NCBI RefSeq assembly: GCF_000761485.1
Contig: NZ_JPMX01000075.1
Location: forward strand, 163,062-227,061
From: Modestobacter caceresii
GTDB lineage: Bacteria; Actinomycetota; Actinomycetes; Mycobacteriales; Geodermatophilaceae
Length of the DNA stretch: 64,000 nucleotides
Direction: 5' to 3'
Shown: one piece after another, positions 58,432 through 64,000 of the stretch
How the letters are laid out: each line of letters opens with the position of its first letter
How positions within the stretch are numbered: the stretch's first letter is position 1
Made by a program: the position numbers and the translations under genes
The notes under the pieces: generated by a model
Database searches by the model: none
What the model was told of the DNA's origin: nothing
Seen by the model: only the letters and a program-made list of their open reading frames with translations

Positions 58432-61400
58432 GTGAGTGACGTCGCGCCGGGAATCTACGAGGCGCTGATCACCGACGACGTGGCTGCTGCGCTGACCAGC
58501 TCACCGAGAGAGCTGGTGCAGTACGAGCCGCTCGACCCGGCCGACTCGCACCTCGTGCTCACGCGTCACCTGGCGAGCCTCATCAGCCGGTCTTTGCAGT
58601 CCGCCCCCGGGTCCGAGCAAGGCAAGGTGGCCGCGCAGGTCGAGCTGGCCAATCGGATAGCGGCCGCGGTCGGTGACCTCAGCGCACCTGGCGCCGTCTT
58701 GACCGGTGACCGGGTCGCAGATGCCGGGCAGCAACTGCTCGCAGTGGCGACGCCCGCCCACACCCCGGCGCCTGTCGCCTTCCCGGTGCGGCCGGAGGTG
58801 CCGCTGAGCACCAGCGCACTGTTGGTCAACGGCCGCGGGCAGCCCCGGATTGGCTACGAGGTGGAGCGCGAGCTGGCGTCCGCGGACAGCGTCGACCTGC
58901 TGTGCGCCTTCATCACCTGGCACGGCGTCCGGGTGCTGGAGCAGGCCCTGCAAGACCTTCAGCAGCGTGGCGTGCGCCTGAGGGTCATCACCACGACCTA
59001 CCTCGGCGCGACCGAGCCACGTGCCGTCGAGCGGCTGATCGCTGCGGGCGCCGACGTCCGGATCTCCTACGAGACGCGGACGACGCGCCTGCACGCAAAG
59101 GCCTGGCTCTTCCACCGCGGTTCCGGCTTCTCCACCGGCTATGTGGGGTCGTCGAACCTGTCCCGGGCGGCGATGATCGACGGGCTGGAGTGGAACGTCC
59201 GGCTGTCGTCCGTCGAGCAGTCTCACCTGCTGCAGACCTTCGCCGAGACATTCGACTCCTACTGGCACGACCCTGCGTTCGAGCCCTACGACGCCGAGCG
59301 CTTCACCGCTGCCATCGCCGTCGAGCGCGGTGGGCGCACCGACGCCCCTACGGAGATCACCTCCCTCGACGTCCGACCGTTCGGCTACCAACAGGAGATC
59401 CTCGAGGCGCTGGACGCCGAGCGGCTGGTGCACGACCGCTGGCAGAACCTCGTGGTGATGGCGACCGGCACCGGCAAGACAGTGGTCTCCGCACTGGACT
59501 ACCGGCGGCTGCGCACCCAGGGGCACGTCGAGACGGTGCTCTTCGTCGCCCACCGCAAGGAGATCCTGACCCAGAGCCGGTCCACGTTTCGCCAGGTGCT
59601 CCGCCGCGGTGACTTTGGTGAGCTCCTGGTCGACGGCGCCAAGCCCACGCAGTGGCAGCACGTCTTCGCCTCGGTGCAGTCGTTGGCCCAGCTCGACCTT
59701 GCCGAGCTGCGGCCAGACCTGTTCGACCTGGTGGTGGTCGACGAGTTTCACCACGCCGAGGCAGCTACCTACCGCCGCCTGCTAGACCACCTGAAGCCGA
59801 AGGTGCTCGTGGGGCTGACCGCGACGCCGGAACGTGCGGACGGCCGGGACGTCATCGCCCGCTTCGGCGGCCGACCGGCAGTCGAGCTGCGGCTGTGGGA
59901 GGCACTGGAGCAGCGACTGCTGGCCCCGTTCCAATACTTCGGCAAGCACGACGACGTCCCGCTGGACACGGTCCGCTGGCGGCGGGGCTCGGGCTACGAC
60001 GTCGCCGAGTTGACCAACCTCTACACCGGCAGCGACGCCCGGGTGCGGCTGATCCTGCAGGCCGTGATCGACACGGTGGCCGAGCCGACGCGCATGCGCG
60101 CACTGGGCTTCTGCGTGAGCGTCGACCACGCCGTCTTCATGGCTGCTCGATTCGCGGCCGCTGGCATCCCGAGCCGCGCGGTGACGTCGCGGGACGGCGC
60201 CGACGCCCGCGCGGGCGCGCTGACTGCATTGCGGAACGGCGAGGTAAACGTGCTGTTCACCGTCGACCTGTTCAACGAGGGTTTCGACCTGCCGGAGATC
60301 GACACGGTGCTCTTCCTCCGCCCGACGGAGAGCGCCACCGTGTTCCTGCAGCAGCTCGGCCGCGGTCTGCGGCTGGCTGAGGACAAGCCGTGCCTGACGG
60401 TGTTGGACTTCATCGGCTCGCAGCACCGGAGCTTCCGCTTCGACCTGCGCTTTCGGGCGCTGACCGGGACGTCCCGACGTGGGCTGGAGCGGGAGATCGA
60501 CCTGGGCTTTCCGACGCTGCCAGCAGGCTGCTCGATCCAGCTGGACCGGGTGGCGCAGCAGGTGGTGCTGGACAACGTCCGGCAGTCGCTGCGGCTCCCC
60601 TGGCCGCAGCTGGCCAACGAGCTTGCTGCCTCCCCGGGGGCCGACCTACCCACCTTCCTGGACGAGACCGGGCTGGACGTCGAGGACCTCTACCGCGGCA
60701 CCAGCCGAAGCTGGCTGGACCTCCAGCGCGCGGCCGGCGTGGTCACCGCCGAACCGAGGCCGGACGACGCCCGGCTGCGCGGGGCCTTCGCGCGGATGCT
60801 GCACCTGGACGACGTCGAGCGACTCGACCGGCTGGACGACGTGCTCAACGGCGGGGTTCTCGGATCAAGCGACCGAGAGCGACGACTGGCCGCGATGCTG
60901 CACTTCGCACTCTGGGGTTCGCGGACGCCGTTCTCATCGATTGAGGAGTCGCTGGCCCGACTTCTCGCCGACCGGGCTCGATCGGTGGAGCTGTCTCAGC
61001 TGGTCGGCGTACTGCGGGAGCGCATCCACCGGGTAGCGCCGGCTCTGGACGGCGGGCCGCGACCGCTGCACGTGCACGCGCGGTACAGCCGCGAGGAGGC
61101 GCTGGCGGCGTTCGGGATGACCGACCTGGCCGGCACTTTCGGCTCTGGTGTGCGCTGGGTGCCTGACGAGAGGGCGGACCTGTTCTTCGTGACGCTGACC
61201 AAGACCGACGGGCACTTCTCCCCCACCACGATGTACGCCGACTCGGCGATCACGCCGACGCTCTTCCAGTGGGAGTCGCAGAACACGACGACGGAAGCGT
61301 CACCCGTCGGTCAGCGGTACCTGCGCCACCGGGAGCTGGGTAGCTCCGTGCACCTGTTCGTGCGAGAGACGAAGGCGGCGGACGGCGCCCTCGGAGTGCC

Positions 61401-61524
61401 GCCGTACCTGTACGCCGGACCGATGGCCTACCAGTCGCACACCGGCAACCGGCCGATGCGCATCCTCTGGCGGCTCGATCACGCTCTACCCGGTGACGTC
61501 TTCCATGCCGCGAAGGTCGCCTGA
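58432..61524 (+). CDS. PLD-nuclease / DEAD-like helicase of the DUF3427 family
   Basis: A 1030-residue protein. Order: helical N-terminus (SDVAPGIYEALIT), a phospholipase-D-like nuclease (TRLHAKAWLFHRGSG ... GYVGSSNLSRA, one HxK motif), then SF2 helicase motifs VMATGTGKTVVSALDY, LVVVDEFHHAEA, LTATPERADG, FNEGFDLPEIDTVLF and QQLGRGLRLAEDK, and a DUF3427 C-terminal region. It probably unwinds and cuts foreign or damaged DNA. GTG 58432 matches the usual family N-terminus; the open frame back to 58,063 is not homologous. Divergent from the SNF2 operon. Confidence 0.88.
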   Translation: MSDVAPGIYEALITDDVAAALTSSPRELVQYEPLDPADSHLVLTRHLASLISRSLQSAPGSEQGKVAAQVELANRIAAAVGDLSAPGAVLTGDRVADAGQQLLAVATPAHTPAPVAFPVRPEVPLSTSALLVNGRGQPRIGYEVERELASADSVDLLCAFITWHGVRVLEQALQDLQQRGVRLRVITTTYLGATEPRAVERLIAAGADVRISYETRTTRLHAKAWLFHRGSGFSTGYVGSSNLSRAAMIDGLEWNVRLSSVEQSHLLQTFAETFDSYWHDPAFEPYDAERFTAAIAVERGGRTDAPTEITSLDVRPFGYQQEILEALDAERLVHDRWQNLVVMATGTGKTVVSALDYRRLRTQGHVETVLFVAHRKEILTQSRSTFRQVLRRGDFGELLVDGAKPTQWQHVFASVQSLAQLDLAELRPDLFDLVVVDEFHHAEAATYRRLLDHLKPKVLVGLTATPERADGRDVIARFGGRPAVELRLWEALEQRLLAPFQYFGKHDDVPLDTVRWRRGSGYDVAELTNLYTGSDARVRLILQAVIDTVAEPTRMRALGFCVSVDHAVFMAARFAAAGIPSRAVTSRDGADARAGALTALRNGEVNVLFTVDLFNEGFDLPEIDTVLFLRPTESATVFLQQLGRGLRLAEDKPCLTVLDFIGSQHRSFRFDLRFRALTGTSRRGLEREIDLGFPTLPAGCSIQLDRVAQQVVLDNVRQSLRLPWPQLANELAASPGADLPTFLDETGLDVEDLYRGTSRSWLDLQRAAGVVTAEPRPDDARLRGAFARMLHLDDVERLDRLDDVLNGGVLGSSDRERRLAAMLHFALWGSRTPFSSIEESLARLLADRARSVELSQLVGVLRERIHRVAPALDGGPRPLHVHARYSREEALAAFGMTDLAGTFGSGVRWVPDERADLFFVTLTKTDGHFSPTTMYADSAITPTLFQWESQNTTTEASPVGQRYLRHRELGSSVHLFVRETKAADGALGVPPYLYAGPMAYQSHTGNRPMRILWRLDHALPGDVFHAAKVA

Positions 61525-61994
61525 CAGATCGGCGGGCACCGTTGACGGTCGTAGCTTTCTCTCGGTCACCTGCGGCCGCCCAGCCAGTACAGCGCGAGAT
61601 CCACGTCGCGCGCTGTCCATGAGAGGCCATGTGTTCTCGACACCATCTCGCGTGCGTCTTCGACCACTTGCATGTAGCGGCCATAGCGTCCCGACGCGTT
61701 GTCGAGTTGGACGCCCAACTGGGCCAGGGCCGCGTGGGCTCGTCGGTCGTAGACCGCCATTCGCTCTGGTGCCGCGGCGACCAGAACAGCCGACGCCAAT
61801 GCGTCGCCATGGCCGAAGCCAGGCAACGACCTAAGCGCACTGCGGCCACTTACCGCAGCGTCAGCCGTCGATCTATTCGAGTCATGCACCGCTTCGACGG
61901 CCGCACGCGTGGCAGCACGAACGTTGATGTCGGGTGTCGAGTTCAAGCGCGCCGCCCATGGAGTGTTCGCCTGCAGACGCTTCCACAGCACGAG

Positions 61995-62021
61995 TGTCCC
62001 GCCCCGGGTCTGATGGAGGCT
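61995..62021 (+). repeat. Left inverted end of the IS3-family element
   Basis: TGTCCCGCCCCGG, six variable bases, then TGGAGGCT. It matches the right end at 22 of 27 positions. Flanked on the outside by CGAG. Confidence 0.92.
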
Positions 62022-62046
62022 CTCAATCCACGTGAGGATGAGAGTC

Positions 62047-62364
62047 ATGGCGGCACCGAGGAAGTACCCCGACGAGCTGCGGGAGCGGGCGATCCGGCTG
62101 GCGGTCGACGCGCGGCGTGACCCCGCGACCCGGACTGGGGCGTTGAAGCGGATCGGTGAGCAGCTGGGGATCAACCCCGAGACGCTGCGCAACTGGGTCA
62201 CCCAGGCCGAGATCGACGAAGGCCACCGGCCCGGCACCACCACGGACGACGCCACCCGGCTGGCCGAACTCGAGCGCGAGGTGCGGGAGCTGCGCCGAGC
62301 TAACGCGATTCTGAAGAGCGCGTCGGCGTTCTTCGCGGCGGAGCTCGACCGCCCACAGCGGTGA
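62047..62364 (+). CDS. IS3-family transposase OrfA
   Basis: A 105-residue HTH/leucine-zipper protein: YPDELRERAIRLAVDARRDP opens the HTH_Tnp_1 domain, LGINPETLRNWVTQAEID is the recognition part, and LAELEREVRELRRANAILK the zipper used to dimerise. ATG 62047 has GAGGATGAG ahead; GTG 62032 and ATG 62038 are in frame. The stop overlaps the OrfB start (GTGA). Confidence 0.92.
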   Translation: MAAPRKYPDELRERAIRLAVDARRDPATRTGALKRIGEQLGINPETLRNWVTQAEIDEGHRPGTTTDDATRLAELEREVRELRRANAILKSASAFFAAELDRPQR

Positions 62365-63281
62365 TTGTCGAGTTTATCGACGCTCACCGGGAGGAGCACG
62401 GGGTCGAGCCGATCTGTGAGCAGCTGCAGATCGCCCCGAGCACCTACTACGCCCATCGGAACCGGCCGCCCTCGGCGCGGTCGGTCACCGACGCATCCAC
62501 CACTGCGGTGATCGAGCAGGTACATGCCGAGAACTTCGGCGTCTACGGCGCCCGGAAGGTTCATGCGGCGCTGCGCCGGCAAGGCCAGGCGGTGGCCCGC
62601 TGCACCGTCGAGCGACTGATGCGCTCGGCCGGCCTGCGCGGCATCACGCGGGGTAAGGGCCCGCGAACCACCGTGCCCGGCACCGGCCCGGACACCCGCC
62701 CGGACCTGGTCGATCGCGCGTTCACCGCGACCGGCCCGGACCAGCTCTGGGTCGCCGACATCACCTACTGCCGCACGTTCTCCGGCTGGGTCTACGCCGC
62801 GTTCGTCGTCGACGTCTACTCCCGCCGAGTGGTTGGCTGGCAGCTGTCGAAGTCCCTGCGTACCGACCTGGCCCTGGACGCCCTCGAGATGGGCATCTGG
62901 ACCCGCCGCCGGACCGGCCGGGACCTCGGCGGGCTGGTTCACCACTCGGACAAGGGAGTCCAGTACGTCGCGGTGCGCTACACCCAGCGGCTGGCCGAGG
63001 CCGGCGCGGTTGCCTCCGTCGGCTCCACCGGCGACTCCTACGACAACGCCCTCGCCGAGGCGTTCAACTCCCTGTTCAAGGCTGAACTGGTCCGCAACAA
63101 GGGTCCCTGGAAGGGCATCGACGACCTCGAGATCGCCGTGGCCGAGTACATCGACTGGTTCAACCACCGACGGCTACACGGCGAGATCGGCCTCGTCCCA
63201 CCGGCCGAGCACGAAGACAACTTCTACCGGCACAACACCGCGGCGACTACCGTCGCCGCGTCAGTTCCGAGCCTCCACTGA
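62361..63281 (+). CDS. IS3-family transposase OrfB (DDE integrase domain)
   Basis: A 306-residue catalytic subunit. An HTH_21-like N-terminus (NFGVYGARKVHAALRRQG) is followed by the rve domain with WVADITYC (D), HHSDKGVQYVA (D) and DNALAEAFNSLFKAEL (E), the DDE triad, and RRLHGEIGLVPPAEHE at the end. It is in the -1 frame relative to OrfA and begins at a GTG that overlaps the OrfA stop. In most IS3 elements an OrfAB fusion is made by frameshifting. A typical A-rich slippery run is not visible here. Confidence 0.93.
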   Translation: MIVEFIDAHREEHGVEPICEQLQIAPSTYYAHRNRPPSARSVTDASTTAVIEQVHAENFGVYGARKVHAALRRQGQAVARCTVERLMRSAGLRGITRGKGPRTTVPGTGPDTRPDLVDRAFTATGPDQLWVADITYCRTFSGWVYAAFVVDVYSRRVVGWQLSKSLRTDLALDALEMGIWTRRRTGRDLGGLVHHSDKGVQYVAVRYTQRLAEAGAVASVGSTGDSYDNALAEAFNSLFKAELVRNKGPWKGIDDLEIAVAEYIDWFNHRRLHGEIGLVPPAEHEDNFYRHNTAATTVAASVPSLH

Positions 63282-63296
63282 ATCCGGGGCGGGACA
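63270..63296 (-). repeat. Right inverted end of the IS3-family element
   Basis: Reads TGTCCCGCCCCGG, six bases, TGGAGGCT on the minus strand. It contains the stop codon of the second transposase frame. Followed by the CGAG duplication. Confidence 0.92.
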
Positions 63297-63537
63297 CGAG
63301 TGCACCGATGTCCGCCTTCCCCACCGAGCCCGTTGAGGCGATGCGGGCGGTGACCTCGCACAAGACCTCGTCATAGGCCTTCGATACGGCTGACCCACAT
63401 TCCTGCCGCGCGGTGACGAGCTGGCCCAACTGATCGGGCTTGAGATCCATGAACTGCCTCCTGGCTGGGGCGTCTACAAGATGGCTTGCACGCCAGCGTC
63501 AGCCTCGCTGTCGAGGCTGAGACGGCGCCACCGCTTG

Positions 63538-64000
63538 TCACACCGTCGGAGCCCGGAGGTCAATGACATCGGTCGCTGCCACCTCGTCGTCGCTGCGCCG
63601 ATCGAGCAGCTTGAGCAGGTCCTCTTGGCGCGGCTGGCCGAAAGCGAGCCGGTAGAGCGCCAGGTCGCGCTTCAGCCGGTCATATCGCGGACCGTCCAGG
63701 CTGAGCGCGTACGGGTACACGTACCGCTCGATCTTGGCGTCGCCGCCGTAGACCCAGTACGGCACGAAGTCACCCTGGTCTTGAGTCGCCTGGTCAGCGG
63801 CGTCGTAGGCCGCCCTCCACGGGTCATTCAGCGAGGAGCCGAGCGCTTCCGCTCGGTGCGCGGCAGCCACGTTGCGCCGCACGGCGTGCCCGCCGAAGCG
63901 GTGCACACGCCCCTCCCGCTGCTCGAAGTCCACCGGATTCGCCGGGGTGTTCCAGTGGACGATCGCCGAGCACCACCAGTGGAAGTCGATGCCCTCCTGG
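63538..64000 (-). CDS. C-terminal end of a large helicase, 5' part beyond the window
   Basis: The visible 153 codons contain QEGIDFHWWCSAIVHWNTPA, then NPVDFEQREGRVHRFGGHAV, motifs V and VI of a SF2 helicase of the large DEAD/DEAH type found in defence loci. A helical tail follows (DQGDFVPYWVYGGDAKIERY..., PYALSLDGPRYDRLKRDLAL). The interrupted gene starts 87 bp downstream on the same strand. The N-terminal lobes cannot be seen, so the exact family (for instance a DISARM-like helicase) is open. Confidence 0.8.
   Translation of the reverse strand, partial: QEGIDFHWWCSAIVHWNTPANPVDFEQREGRVHRFGGHAVRRNVAAAHRAEALGSSLNDPWRAAYDAADQATQDQGDFVPYWVYGGDAKIERYVYPYALSLDGPRYDRLKRDLALYRLAFGQPRQEDLLKLLDRRSDDEVAATDVIDLRAPTV

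Larger units (their letters stand above)
61995..63296 (+). mobile_element. Complete 1302-bp IS3-family insertion sequence
   Basis: The element starts TGTCCCGCCCCGG and ends CCGGGGCGGGACA, with 27-bp imperfect inverted ends, two transposase frames, and a 4-bp target duplication CGAG (61,991-61,994 and 63,297-63,300). All parts look intact, so it may be active. It sits inside a reading frame, which reconstitutes when the element is removed. Confidence 0.95.
61566..63450 (-). pseudogene. Gene of unknown function interrupted by the IS3-family element
   Basis: The N-terminal 50 codons (ATG 63450 after CAGGAGG; DLKPDQLGQLVTARQECG...) and the C-terminal 143 codons (from 61,994) join in frame once the element and one CGAG copy are removed, giving 192 residues with KADIGALVLWKRLQ across the junction. 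The C-terminal part has SLPGFGHGDALASAVLV then MAVYDRRAHAALAQLG, reminiscent of the HhH region of base-excision glycosylases, so a DNA-binding role is possible. It follows a helicase gene (63,538 onward) on the same strand, so it was probably the helicase's partner. The insertion should inactivate it. Confidence 0.88.

Noticed and set aside
1-64000. tRNA, rRNA, CRISPR array or replication origin
   Set aside because: No cloverleaf with a T-loop consensus, rRNA block, spaced repeat array or DnaA-box cluster was recognised by eye. A covariance-model scan would be decisive.

Overview
This window comes from the chromosome of a very GC-rich actinobacterium. The supporting traits are many GTG/TTG starts, pervasive 4-base start/stop overlaps, a mycobacterial-type LexA box, the actinobacterial c-di-AMP riboswitch upstream of an NlpC/P60 gene, DUF222-HNH and GTPase/GAP1 genes, and a CtpH/CtpI-type P-type ATPase. 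The gene mix resembles Geodermatophilaceae (Geodermatophilus, Blastococcus, Modestobacter). The family is inferred from gene content, not from a marker gene.

Positions 1-24,972 are mostly housekeeping and metabolic. In order: a partial DUF222-HNH endonuclease under an SOS box; a riboswitch-controlled secreted NlpC/P60 hydrolase; a secreted CpdB-type nucleotidase; a ROK repressor divergent from a seven-gene operon (ABC uptake of a polar amino acid or related compound, asparaginase, CutC, ROK kinase); a VOC/DUF1905 pair; an AbiE-like HTH/nucleotidyltransferase pair beside a PD-(D/E)XK protein; a GH63-like glycosidase; a two-component system divergent from a frameshifted membrane gene and a secreted barrel protein; a VapBC-type pair; and a GGDEF-EAL enzyme.

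Positions 25,180-29,298 hold a compact four-gene operon: Ser/Thr kinase, a 45-residue membrane peptide, a Zn-ribbon GTPase and a GAP1-type protein. It looks like a GTPase-centred conflict or signalling system. It is followed by a matrixin-like protease, a DinB-fold protein, a large P-type ATPase, and a Nudix-type regulator divergent from an ADP-ribosylglycohydrolase-phosphatase fusion.

Positions 39,267-64,000 read as a defence/genome-maintenance island. They contain a Doc/RHH toxin-antitoxin pair, a UvrD-like helicase that has lost its NERD core, a DnaQ-BRCT exonuclease, HipBA with three operators at exact 60-bp intervals, a 1942-residue DUF4011 helicase-nuclease, and a hidden Lys/Ala-rich peptide. 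A translationally coupled trio (SNF2 helicase, Zn-finger-bearing Hsp70, 61-residue peptide) follows, then a PLD-DUF3427 helicase and the end of another helicase whose downstream gene is interrupted by a complete 1302-bp IS3-family element. Gene fragments (DinB, NERD helicase, HD hydrolase) show that the region has been rearranged.

The best candidates for an undescribed system are the SNF2-Hsp70-small protein trio and the kinase-peptide-GTPase-GAP1 operon. No tRNA, rRNA or CRISPR array was seen.
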